A stretch of 64,000 nt of DNA from contig NZ_CANLXG010000001.1 of NCBI RefSeq assembly GCF_947495025.1, positions 1,488,001 through 1,552,000 of the forward strand, written 5' to 3'. Position numbers and translations under genes: made by a program. The stretch is from an uncultured Roseobacter sp. GTDB taxonomy: Bacteria; Pseudomonadota; Alphaproteobacteria; Rhodobacterales; Rhodobacteraceae. The first letter of the stretch is position 1, and the number at the start of each line of letters is the position of its first letter. Shown here in pieces: positions 27,785 to 35,893 of this stretch. The notes under the pieces are model-generated. The model was given only the letters and a program-made list of their open reading frames with translations, was not told the DNA's origin and did not search any database.

Positions 27785-29100
27785 TGGATCCGCTGCTTCT
27801 TGGCGCTATTGTCGCCGTCGCCACCATTCTTGTTCTGTTCTCCGGTGTTTCAGTGGCGCTTGGCCTGCTGATCGTTTCCGCCGGTTTCCTGATCGTGTTC
27901 GATGGAATGCGGTCGCTGGAGCTGATGCCCGAGATACTCTTCGGCAAGCTCGATAACTTTGCGCTGCTGTCGATCCCGATGTTTATCATTATGGGCGCGT
28001 CGATCGCGTCCACCCGCGCAGGTGCCGACCTCTATGAAGCGCTGGAACGCTGGCTGACGCGGGTGCCCGGTGGACTGGTGATTTCCAACCTGGGGGCCTG
28101 TGCCCTGTTTTCCGCGATGTCCGGCTCGTCGCCGGCGACATGTGCCGCCATCGGCAAGATGGGCATTCCTGAAATGCGTAAACGTGGCTATCCGGATGCG
28201 GTTGCCGCGGGCTCGATAGCCGCAGGCGGTACGCTGGGCATTCTGATCCCACCGTCTGTCACGATGATTGTTTACGGCATTGCGACAGAGACCTCGATCG
28301 GGCGGCTTTTCCTCGCCGGCGTCTTTCCGGGCCTTATGCTTGTCGGTCTCTTCATGGCGTGGTCGCTTTATTCCACATGGCGTTCAGGGGATGCGTCCGT
28401 TCTCTCATCAACCAGCTACACCTGGCGTGAAAAATTCGAAATACTGCCGCGCGTCCTGCCGTTTCTCGCGATCATTGTGGGCGTGCTCTATGCGATGTAC
28501 GGCGGTATTGCGACACCATCGGAAACCGCCGCCGTCGGCGCCTTGCTGTGCCTGGTGATCGCAATGGTGATCTACAGACTCTGGAACCCCGCTGATCTGT
28601 GGGTCGTGCTCCGTGACAGCACCAAAGAAAGCGTGATGATCCTGTTCATCATCGCAGCTGCAGGTGTCTTCAGCTATATGCTGTCGTCGCTTTTCATCAC
28701 ACAGGCCATCGCGGAATGGATCGGCACGCTGGATGTCAACCGGTGGGTGCTGATGGGCGCGATCAACGTTTTCCTGCTGATCGCAGGCTTCTTTCTGCCA
28801 CCGGTCGCGGTTATTCTGATGGCGGCACCCATTCTGTTGCCAATTATCACAACCGCCGGTTTCGACCCGATCTGGTTTGCTGTTATTCTGACGATCAACA
28901 TGGAAATCGGCCTCATCTCTCCGCCCGTTGGCCTGAACCTTTATGTTATCAACGGCATCGCACCGGATATCTCGCTCAAAACGATCCTGCGCGGCTCACT
29001 GCCTTTTGTGGCCTGCATGGTCATCGCCATTATTCTGCTGTGCCTCTTTCCCGGCATCGCAACGTGGTTGCCGGACACGGTCATGGGAACGACCGGATGA
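27784..29100 (+). CDS. matM: TRAP transporter large permease subunit, malonate
   Basis: A 438-residue DctM-type inner-membrane subunit with about 12 hydrophobic segments. Family hallmarks include SIPMFIIMG near the front, MSGSSPATCAAIGKMGIPEM, the scoop-loop region GGTLGILIPPSVTMIVYG and the repeat copy GFFLPPVAVILMAAPILLPI. It moves substrate handed over by MatP, driven by a sodium gradient. It overlaps matQ by one base and matA by four (ATGA), so all three are translationally coupled. Confidence 0.93.
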   Translation: MDPLLLGAIVAVATILVLFSGVSVALGLLIVSAGFLIVFDGMRSLELMPEILFGKLDNFALLSIPMFIIMGASIASTRAGADLYEALERWLTRVPGGLVISNLGACALFSAMSGSSPATCAAIGKMGIPEMRKRGYPDAVAAGSIAAGGTLGILIPPSVTMIVYGIATETSIGRLFLAGVFPGLMLVGLFMAWSLYSTWRSGDASVLSSTSYTWREKFEILPRVLPFLAIIVGVLYAMYGGIATPSETAAVGALLCLVIAMVIYRLWNPADLWVVLRDSTKESVMILFIIAAAGVFSYMLSSLFITQAIAEWIGTLDVNRWVLMGAINVFLLIAGFFLPPVAVILMAAPILLPIITTAGFDPIWFAVILTINMEIGLISPPVGLNLYVINGIAPDISLKTILRGSLPFVACMVIAIILLCLFPGIATWLPDTVMGTTG

Positions 29101-30359
29101 CAATGCTGGCAGACCTGCTCTCGACAGTCTTTGAACGAAGGCTCCGCCTGCCCGGTGCTACTGCGGATGACCCGCGCAGCACAGAGACGCTGGCGGCAGC
29201 TCTGATCGGCACCGATGGCGAGATCTCCGGTCAGCAGCTGGGGCGTACCATCCTGGACCGCTACTCAAAGATGGACAGCACCGGCAAACATGCGTTTTTC
29301 AGTCATCTCGCCAATGCCATGGATGTCGACCCGGACAGGATACGCAGCGCCTTGAACGCCTGGGAACAAAAGCCTGGCGGAGAAACCTATAAGATGTTTA
29401 CCCGGGCCGCCGAACCCGCCCGGCAGGAATTTATCCGACGCCTCAACCGCGTTCCCCAGGCAACTGGACAGCTGGTCGCGATGCGGGCCGACCTGCTGCA
29501 ACTGACCGGCTCTGACCCGGCTCTTGCCGCACTCGACTTTGATTTCCAGCACCTGTTCAGCTCCTGGTTCAATCGCGGTTTTCTGGTGCTGCGGCCGATC
29601 AGCTGGGAAAGTCCTGCGCATATCCTCGACCGGATCATTGCTTATGAAGCAGTGCACGCCATTGACAGCTGGGATGATCTGCGACGCCGGCTGGAACCTG
29701 CGGACCGCCGGTGTTTTGCCTTTTTCCATCCGGCGATGGCAGACGAACCCCTGATCTTTGTCGAAGTTGCCCTCACACAAGGCATCCCCTCTTCGGTTCA
29801 GGACCTGCTTTCGGAAGACCGGGATGCAATTGCCGCTGAAGACGCAGATACAGCAGTCTTCTACTCCATCTCGAACTGTCAGGCCGGTCTGGCCAACATT
29901 TCCTTTGGCAATTCACTGATCAAACAGGTCGCTACGGATCTGTCGCTCGAACTGCCGTCGCTGAAGCAATACGTCACGCTGTCGCCGATACCGGGCATGA
30001 ACAGCTGGCTTGACGAACAGCGTTTCCCGCAAAGCCGCATAACTGCGGAAAATGCGGCCACGCTTGCGGCATACTATCTTACCGAGGCAAAAAACGCGAA
30101 AGGCCGGCCACGTGACCCGGTTGCGCGGTTCCACCTCGGCAACGGCGCAATGATCCACAGAGTTCATGCGGGCGCTGATCTGTCGGCGAAAGGACTGGGC
30201 CAGTCACATGGTGTGATGGTCAACTATCTTTACGATCTGGCAAAAGTCGCCCAGAACCATGAGAGCTTCGCCAATTCGGGTCGTGTTGCTGCGTCCGCTG
30301 AGATCAGATCAGCGAGCGCCCTTGGGAAAAAGGTCATTCTGGAAGAGGCCGTTTCATGA
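29097..30359 (+). CDS. matA: Malonyl-CoA decarboxylase
   Basis: A 420-residue enzyme that converts malonyl-CoA to acetyl-CoA and CO2. The N-terminal helical bundle is followed by the GNAT-like catalytic part; FEFQHLFSSWF-like sequence (DFDFQHLFSSWFNRGFL), HPAMADEPLIFVEVAL and FHLGNGA are family landmarks and include candidate catalytic His and Ser. The frame is open well upstream to 28716, but that part is antisense-like shadow of matM. The ATGA overlap with matM fixes the start at 29097. It works with MatB, which makes its substrate. Confidence 0.9.
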   Translation: MTMLADLLSTVFERRLRLPGATADDPRSTETLAAALIGTDGEISGQQLGRTILDRYSKMDSTGKHAFFSHLANAMDVDPDRIRSALNAWEQKPGGETYKMFTRAAEPARQEFIRRLNRVPQATGQLVAMRADLLQLTGSDPALAALDFDFQHLFSSWFNRGFLVLRPISWESPAHILDRIIAYEAVHAIDSWDDLRRRLEPADRRCFAFFHPAMADEPLIFVEVALTQGIPSSVQDLLSEDRDAIAAEDADTAVFYSISNCQAGLANISFGNSLIKQVATDLSLELPSLKQYVTLSPIPGMNSWLDEQRFPQSRITAENAATLAAYYLTEAKNAKGRPRDPVARFHLGNGAMIHRVHAGADLSAKGLGQSHGVMVNYLYDLAKVAQNHESFANSGRVAASAEIRSASALGKKVILEEAVS

Positions 30360-31873
30360 CGAATGTGCTATTTGACACGCTTTTTGGAAAACATACCGGC
30401 CAGCAGACCCCCTTTCTGATGATGCAGGACGGCTCTGTCCTGTCTCATGCGGATTTTCTTGCGATGGCATCACGGTTTGCGCACGCCATCACACAGTCAG
30501 GTCTTGGACCCGGCGACAGACTGGCAGCCCAGACAGAAAAATCGCCCCAGGCGCTCGCGCTTTACGCAGCCTGCGTTCAGGCCGGCATTATCTTTCTGCC
30601 TCTCAATACTGCGTATACCGCGGGCGAGCTCGCTTACTTTATTGAAGACAGTGGCGCTGGTCTGGTCGTCTGTGACGGCGCAAAAGCCGAAACCATCCGG
30701 GAAATCTGCGCAAAAACACAAACCCAGGTCGAAACACTCAATGGCGACGGCACCGGGACGCTCTCCGGCGCAGCAGCAAAGTACAGCGAACCGTTCCGGA
30801 CAGCACCCCGCACGGAAGATGATCTTGCCGCGTTTCTCTATACCTCAGGAACCACAGGCCGTTCAAAGGGAGCCATGCTGACCCAGGGCAATCTGCTGTC
30901 CAATGCGCTGACACTCGCGGATTACTGGCAGTTCGATGCATCCGACGTATTGCTGCACGCCCTGCCGGTTTTTCACACGCACGGTCTTTTTGTGGCAACA
31001 AACGTGATGCTGGCATCAGGGGGAGCAATGATATTTCTTCCCCGTTTTGACCAGGACCGGATGATAGAACTTCTGCCTCGGGCAACAGCGCTGATGGGCG
31101 TTCCCACGTTTTATACCCGCCTGCTGGGAGACGCACGTTTTACACGGGAACTTACGTCGCACATGCGTCTGTTTATCTCGGGAAGTGCGCCGCTTCTGGC
31201 GGACACGCACGTACAGTTCGAGGAACGAACAGGCCATCGCATCCTTGAACGGTACGGCATGACGGAAACAAATATGAACACGTCAAATCCGTACCACGGA
31301 GACCGACGCGCAGGCACGGTCGGCTTCCCGCTTCCCGGCGTGGAGGTCATTGTCACCGATCCAGCTACGGGCGGGCGACTGGGTCCTGACACCGTCGGTC
31401 AGATCGAAGTTCGCGGGCCCAACGTATTCCGCGGTTACTGGCAGATGCCGGAAAAAACAGCGGCCGAGCTGCGTGAGAACGGATTTTTCATAACCGGAGA
31501 TCTGGGCAAGTTTGATGCTGACGGGTACCTGCACATTGTCGGACGGGACAAAGACCTGATCATTTCAGGCGGCTATAATATCTATCCCAAGGAAATTGAA
31601 CTTGTCCTTGATGCCCAGCCCGGTGTTCTTGAAAGCGCGGTAATCGGCGTGCCGCATACAGACTTCGGGGAAACGGTGCTCGGCCTTATCGTCGCCGAGA
31701 AGGGCGCCACACCAGATCTGGACCAGATCGCGGAAACCACCGCCGGGCAGCTTGCCCGGTTCAAGCACCCCCGCAGGCTGGTTCTTATTGATGAACTGCC
31801 TCGGAACACGATGGGTAAGGTCCAGAAAAATCTGTTGCGCGATGCGTATGCAGATTACTTCGCGACCGCCTGA
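30356..31873 (+). CDS. matB: Malonyl-CoA synthetase (malonate-CoA ligase)
   Basis: A 505-residue acyl-adenylating enzyme that joins malonate to CoA at the cost of ATP. The AMP-binding P-loop (LYTSGTTGRSKGAM) is at 161-174. The adenine motif YGMTETNM and the hinge GDLGKFDADGYLHIVGRDKD are intact, and the C-terminal catalytic Lys is in PRNTMGKVQK. Length is typical of MatB. It overlaps matA by ATGA and is the last gene of the malonate operon; a minus-strand gene converges after 15 bases. Confidence 0.93.
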   Translation: MTNVLFDTLFGKHTGQQTPFLMMQDGSVLSHADFLAMASRFAHAITQSGLGPGDRLAAQTEKSPQALALYAACVQAGIIFLPLNTAYTAGELAYFIEDSGAGLVVCDGAKAETIREICAKTQTQVETLNGDGTGTLSGAAAKYSEPFRTAPRTEDDLAAFLYTSGTTGRSKGAMLTQGNLLSNALTLADYWQFDASDVLLHALPVFHTHGLFVATNVMLASGGAMIFLPRFDQDRMIELLPRATALMGVPTFYTRLLGDARFTRELTSHMRLFISGSAPLLADTHVQFEERTGHRILERYGMTETNMNTSNPYHGDRRAGTVGFPLPGVEVIVTDPATGGRLGPDTVGQIEVRGPNVFRGYWQMPEKTAAELRENGFFITGDLGKFDADGYLHIVGRDKDLIISGGYNIYPKEIELVLDAQPGVLESAVIGVPHTDFGETVLGLIVAEKGATPDLDQIAETTAGQLARFKHPRRLVLIDELPRNTMGKVQKNLLRDAYADYFATA

Positions 31874-31888
31874 GACAAACCCGACACT

Positions 31889-32500
31889 TCAGTCATTTAG
31901 CAGCGCACGCAAAGCCGGAAGTCCGAACCGGATCAGCGCGCGAACAACTGCGAGCAGGACGGCCAGACATAACACCAACCTTGTCCAGGGTTCCATCGCC
32001 CCCTCGATCAGCAGCGCGTGCGCCAGCGTGCCGGCGACGATCACAATGACGAGCGACAGATGTATGATCCGCCATATCCGGGGCCGGATCCCCGCCCTGC
32101 GCCGCAGGACCGCCAGCACGCCGGTTGCAAAGAGCGCCCACATTGCAACGACACCCCAGGCAGAGAATGGCGTTGGCGACGCAAACAGCAACGCATCGAT
32201 CACGTCAGGCGGGCTTGTGATCCACAGACCCCCGACATGGATCAAAACAGCGATAATGACACAGGCACCTGTCAGGCGATGACCAAGCCGCCCGCGCATT
32301 GCTTTCAGTCCCGGCAGGTCGCCTCCGATAAGCAACGGCTGAACCAGAAGCAGTGCCAGCGAAAAAATGCCTGCAAATCCGGCAATGATATAGACGGGAT
32401 CACGCCAGGCCAGAAGCGGGCTGGCAACAGCGGCCCCTATGGGAACAAAAATGACCGCGGCGAGGACCAGCCAGGGAAAGGCCGTGCGAAAAACGTTCAT
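31889..32500 (-). CDS. Ferric-reductase-like haem membrane protein
   Basis: A 203-residue protein with about six hydrophobic helices and no soluble domain. Four histidines sit in helices in pairs suited to bind haem b (RLGHRLTG, VLIHVGGLW, RIIHLSL, TLAHALL), as in the ferric reductase/MsrQ-like superfamily. It would carry electrons across the membrane. Its start is 18 bases beyond the stop of the Tat-exported intradiol-like gene upstream on the same strand, so the pair probably forms an operon with the haem protein passing electrons to a periplasmic partner (inference). Confidence 0.75.
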   Translation of the reverse strand: MNVFRTAFPWLVLAAVIFVPIGAAVASPLLAWRDPVYIIAGFAGIFSLALLLVQPLLIGGDLPGLKAMRGRLGHRLTGACVIIAVLIHVGGLWITSPPDVIDALLFASPTPFSAWGVVAMWALFATGVLAVLRRRAGIRPRIWRIIHLSLVIVIVAGTLAHALLIEGAMEPWTRLVLCLAVLLAVVRALIRFGLPALRALLND

Positions 32501-32518
32501 TCCGGTGCCGAACCGTCC

Positions 32519-33007
32519 TCAGGCCGGCTCCAGCACGAAATGTGCTTCAAGTGTCTTGTCACCTGCGCTGGACATCACCGGCCTCAGAAACACGGTTCGG
32601 AAGTCCTGGCTGTCGTACGCCAGATGCCCGTGGGGCTGGCCAAAGGCCGGAACGATCTGAGGCATTTCAAGACGAAACTCTCCATTGGCATCGGTCAGGG
32701 TTGCGCCGTGGCTTTCGGGGTCACGTTCGTGCCCTTCGGTCGTATGCGCCCAGATCTGAATACGTTGCCCTGGCAGGGGTGCGCCGTCTCCTGCCCGGCG
32801 CACTGTTCCGGTCATCCAGAACCCGCCGCCACCGATACGATCAACAACTGGTGCGCCGGGACGGTAATTGTTGGACCCTCCGCGCATGGACTGTGTGGGC
32901 TCCAGACCGGCGGCCCGGGCCGGCACCAGCAATCCGGATCCACCGGCCACCACCATCGAGCCGGTAGCAACAATCGCCTTTCGTCGGGAAATCAGAGTGC
33001 GCGTCAT
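32519..33007 (-). CDS. Tat-exported intradiol-dioxygenase-like protein
   Basis: A 162-residue exported protein. The start is the ATG preceded by AGGAGG; it gives a Tat signal (TLISRRKAIVATGSM) cleaved near PARAA. The mature part resembles the core of intradiol ring-cleavage dioxygenases: GTVRRAGDGAPLPGQRIQIW, then ATLTDANGEFRLEMP, then HGHLAYDSQDFRTVFL. It is short, and the two Tyr ligands that help hold Fe(III) in classical enzymes are not evident, so catalysis is doubtful. It is the first gene of a pair with the haem membrane protein and is divergent from the catabolic operon at 33322. Confidence 0.7.
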   Translation of the reverse strand: MTRTLISRRKAIVATGSMVVAGGSGLLVPARAAGLEPTQSMRGGSNNYRPGAPVVDRIGGGGFWMTGTVRRAGDGAPLPGQRIQIWAHTTEGHERDPESHGATLTDANGEFRLEMPQIVPAFGQPHGHLAYDSQDFRTVFLRPVMSSAGDKTLEAHFVLEPA

Positions 33008-33262
33008 TCGAATTCCTCCTGAACTTTGTGTTTTATCTGGTGCCCGATTGCTCTTTCGCAAGTGCATACGCCCGGTGTTCGTTCACAATCGGCTGAGCCT
33101 TGCCCGGTTTGCAGGCATGATGCGCAATACATAACCGGAATATGGGAAAATCAGCCACCCCGGCGCCGGACGGAGCCGGGTCAGAGCGGTTTTGCTTGCT
33201 CTGAAACAGGGGGCCTTACGCGGCCGGCTCAGCGGTCTCAGCAAATAGTTAAGAAACGGAGC
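33008..33262. other. Divergent intergenic region, upstream part
   Basis: The 314 bases between the Tat-exported gene and the catabolic operon contain no gene. A 7-bp inverted repeat (TCAGAGC at 33181-33187, GCTCTGA at 33198-33204, 10-base loop) lacks a T-run; its role is unknown. The minus-strand promoter should lie near 33020-33080 but no good hexamers were seen. Confidence 0.4.
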
Positions 33263-33290
33263 TTGATCTTTTGGATCGTTCCAGTAACGT
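33263..33290 (+). promoter_or_regulatory. Candidate promoter of the catabolic operon
   Basis: TTGATC (33263-33268) could serve as -35 and TAACGT (33285-33290) as a weak -10 at 16-base spacing. The first LacI-type operator would then fill the spacer and the second would cover the start of transcription. The hexamers are poor, so this rests mostly on the operator layout. Confidence 0.35.
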
Positions 33291-33306
33291 ATTTTGGAAC
33301 GATCCA
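33272..33306. promoter_or_regulatory. Twin LacI-type operators
   Basis: Two 12-base sites, TGGATCGTTCCA (33272-33283) and TGGAACGATCCA (33295-33306), are each near-palindromic around a central CG and are exact reverse complements of each other. Both are preceded by T and followed by GTA, so they also read as a direct repeat with two changes. Centre-to-centre distance is 23 bases, about two helical turns. A central CG flanked by TGGA halves is the standard LacI-family operator form. The operon they precede ends with a LacI-family gene at 47818, the obvious partner. Confidence 0.8.
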
Positions 33307-33321
33307 GTACGGAGAATCATT

Positions 33322-34320
33322 GTGAAGTGGGCATTGATCGGCGCAAGCACCATCGCGTCACAACATATGATCGGCGCGATACGCGCTCAGGAAGGCCACA
33401 GTGTCTCGTCCGTACTGAGCAGCGACAGCAATCGCGGGAGCGCCTATGCGGACGCGCATGACATACCCGAAGCCTTCACAGACCTGGATGCACAGCTTTC
33501 CGGCGATATCGATGCAGTGTACATTTCCACAACAAATGAAAAGCACCACGCACAGGCAATGGCGGCAATCGCTGCGGGCAAACACGTGCTGTGCGAAAAA
33601 CCTCTGGCAATGACTGTAGCGGAGGCCGTCGCGATGGTCCGCGCGGCGGCAGAAAAAGGCGTGACCTTTGGTACAAACCATCATCTGCGCAATGCCGGCT
33701 CCCACCTCAGAATCCGCGAGCTGATCGCGGACGGCAGGATCGGTACAGTGCAGGCCGTGCGGGTCGCGCACGCCGTTTATCTGCCACCAAACCTTCAGGG
33801 CTGGCGCATTGACAACCCGGCTGCGGGTGGTGGCGTTATTCCTGATATCGTGGTGCACGACGCCGACACAGTGCGATTTCACCTGCAGGAAGATCCGGCC
33901 GAGGTCGTTGCCATTGAACGGTCCGAAAGCCTCGGGCGCGGCGTCGAGGATTCTGTTATGAGCGTCTGGCAGATGCCTTCGGGCGTGACGGTGCAGACGC
34001 ACGAAGGGTTTACGATCCGTCACGCGGGTACATCCTTTGAGATTCACGGCACCAAAGGCTCTATCGTCGCGACCGGTGTGATGACGCAGCAACCTGTAGG
34101 CGACATCGTCCTGCGCACCGAAGCCGGAGAGGAAGCTGTAAGCTTCAGCGATCACAATCTTTATGCTCGTGCCGTGGGGCTGTTCGCTGATGCCTGCGCC
34201 GGCAACGGATCTCCCTCTGCAACGGGTATTGACGGGGTCAAATCACTGGCTGTCGCCGCAGCCGTAAAGAAAGCGGCGACAACCGGCCAGAAGATCTCCG
34301 TCGACTATGGAGGTGTATGA
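33322..34320 (+). CDS. Gfo/Idh/MocA-family oxidoreductase
   Basis: A 332-residue NAD(P)-dependent sugar or cyclitol dehydrogenase and first gene of the catabolic operon. The N-terminal Rossmann motif is ALIGASTIA, and the family motif EKPLA (about 95-99) carries the active-site Lys. GGGVIPDIVVHDADTVRF holds the Asp/His of the catalytic site. The GTG start at 33322 with GGAG seven bases upstream is chosen; an earlier in-frame ATG would run through both operators. Members oxidise ring hydroxyls of glucose, inositol and glycosides, often at C3. It ends one base before the next gene starts. Confidence 0.9.
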   Translation: MKWALIGASTIASQHMIGAIRAQEGHSVSSVLSSDSNRGSAYADAHDIPEAFTDLDAQLSGDIDAVYISTTNEKHHAQAMAAIAAGKHVLCEKPLAMTVAEAVAMVRAAAEKGVTFGTNHHLRNAGSHLRIRELIADGRIGTVQAVRVAHAVYLPPNLQGWRIDNPAAGGGVIPDIVVHDADTVRFHLQEDPAEVVAIERSESLGRGVEDSVMSVWQMPSGVTVQTHEGFTIRHAGTSFEIHGTKGSIVATGVMTQQPVGDIVLRTEAGEEAVSFSDHNLYARAVGLFADACAGNGSPSATGIDGVKSLAVAAAVKKAATTGQKISVDYGGV

Positions 34321-34321
34321 C

Positions 34322-35893
34322 ATGGGCAAGGTTGTCACCCCTCAGCAAGCTGTTTCACAGATCAGCGATAATGCCGTTGTCACGGTTTCGTCTTCGTCCG
34401 GTCTGGGCTGCCCGGATCTCGTACTCCGCGCTCTGGGCGAACGCTTCGAGACCGAAGGCCATCCGCGCAACTTGACAACCCTTCATCCGATCGCAGCGGG
34501 CGACATGTACGGTATCAAAGGTGTCGACCACATTGCCCGCGACGGGCTGCTCTCGCGCATTCTGGCGGGCTCGTACCCCAGCGGTCCGTCATCAATGGAA
34601 ATGCCGGAAATCTGGAAGATGATCGTCGACAACCGCATCGAGGCCTACAATGTTCCCTCGGGCATCATGTTTGACATGCACCGCGATGCAGCAGCCCGCA
34701 AACCGGGTGTTTTCACCCAGGTCGGCCTTGAAACGTTTGTTGACCCTGTTCGCGAAGGCTGTGCGATGAATGAACGCGCCGCAGCAGCTCCCATCGTGCA
34801 CCGCCATGAGCTGGCGGGCGATACGTGGCTGCATTTTCCGAACATCGTGCCCGACGTCGCGATTATCAGGGCAACGACCGCTGACGAAACCGGTAACCTG
34901 ACATTCGAGCACGAAGGCGCGACGCTGGGCGCACTGGACCAGGCAATCGCTGTCCGAAATCACCGGGGCCTCGTGATCGCACAGGTCAAGCGTGTGACAG
35001 CGACCGGATCACTGCGCCCTCATGACGTCCATGTTCCGGGCCATCTGGTAGATCTCGTCGTCACAGACCCCGATCAGAAGCAGACAACGGGAACAGGTTA
35101 CGATCCTGCGATTTCAGGTGAAATCATGCGTCCATGGGACAGTTTCTCTCTGGCGGAACACGGGATTGAAAAAGTCATCGCCCGTCGCGCGGCCATGGAG
35201 CTTTCGCAGGGCCAGAGCGCGAACCTGGGCTTTGGTATTTCGGCCAATGTGCCGCGCATACTGCTCGAGGAAGGCCACGCGCAAGCGGTCACCTGGGCCA
35301 TCGAACAGGGGGCTGTTGGCGGCGTGCCGCTGACAGGTTTTGCATTTGGCTGTGCGTCCAACGCGGACGCGATCCTGCCATCGCCAGCACAGTTCACTTA
35401 CTTTCAGGGTGGCGGCTTTGACGTGTCGTTCCTCTCCTTTCTCGAAGTGGATACCGACGGCAACGTCAACGTCTCCAAGCTTGGGAAAAAACCCTATCTT
35501 ACTGCAGGGTGTGGTGGATTTGTTGATATCACGGCAAATGCCAGAAAAATCGTATTCTCCGGATACTTTGAAGCCGGCGCCCGGCTCGAACTGACCCCTG
35601 ATGCGCTGCGTGTGGCGCAAAAGGGCAAATTCACCAAAATGGTGGACACGGTTGAACATGTAACCTTTGCGGGCAGGCGCGCGCGGGCACGTGGTCAGGA
35701 CGTTCTCTATGTCACGGAACGCTGTGTGATGCGCCTTGATGACGACGGGCTCGTCGCCACAGAGATCATGCCGGGCATTGAGCCCGAAGCCGATATCGTT
35801 CAGGCTTCGGAAGGGCGTGTGCGGGTTTGTGGAAACGCATCACGCATGCCGGTTTCACTGCTGGCCGAAGGACCGATGGGGCTGATGCTGTGA
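34322..35893 (+). CDS. Acyl-CoA:carboxylate CoA-transferase (family I, fused alpha-beta)
   Basis: A 523-residue enzyme with both halves of a family I CoA-transferase in one chain, as in YdiF-type acetate/3-ketoacid transferases. The N-terminal half starts with SSSGLGCPDLVLRAL. The C-terminal half carries the catalytic Glu328 in the motif EQGAVGGVP. It moves CoA between a donor acyl-CoA and a carboxylic or 3-keto acid, avoiding ATP use. The ATG at 34322 has GGAGG at ideal spacing; an in-frame ATG five codons earlier overlaps the previous gene. Its stop overlaps the crotonase start (GTGA). The acid substrate should be a product of the upstream oxidations. Confidence 0.9.
   Translation: MGKVVTPQQAVSQISDNAVVTVSSSSGLGCPDLVLRALGERFETEGHPRNLTTLHPIAAGDMYGIKGVDHIARDGLLSRILAGSYPSGPSSMEMPEIWKMIVDNRIEAYNVPSGIMFDMHRDAAARKPGVFTQVGLETFVDPVREGCAMNERAAAAPIVHRHELAGDTWLHFPNIVPDVAIIRATTADETGNLTFEHEGATLGALDQAIAVRNHRGLVIAQVKRVTATGSLRPHDVHVPGHLVDLVVTDPDQKQTTGTGYDPAISGEIMRPWDSFSLAEHGIEKVIARRAAMELSQGQSANLGFGISANVPRILLEEGHAQAVTWAIEQGAVGGVPLTGFAFGCASNADAILPSPAQFTYFQGGGFDVSFLSFLEVDTDGNVNVSKLGKKPYLTAGCGGFVDITANARKIVFSGYFEAGARLELTPDALRVAQKGKFTKMVDTVEHVTFAGRRARARGQDVLYVTERCVMRLDDDGLVATEIMPGIEPEADIVQASEGRVRVCGNASRMPVSLLAEGPMGLML

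Noticed and set aside
28716..29096. In-frame upstream extension of the malonyl-CoA decarboxylase gene (127 codons)
   Set aside because: It lies wholly inside matM in another frame, has Arg/His-rich shadow composition, and the ATGA overlap at 29097 gives a natural start.
33181..33204. 7-bp inverted repeat with 10-base loop as a terminator
   Set aside because: No gene ends nearby and no T-run follows; kept only as a note in the intergenic entry.
33271..33321. Longer ATG-initiated form of the Gfo/Idh/MocA gene
   Set aside because: It would translate through both LacI operators and the likely transcription start. The GTG at 33322 has a ribosome binding site and begins right at the Rossmann fold.
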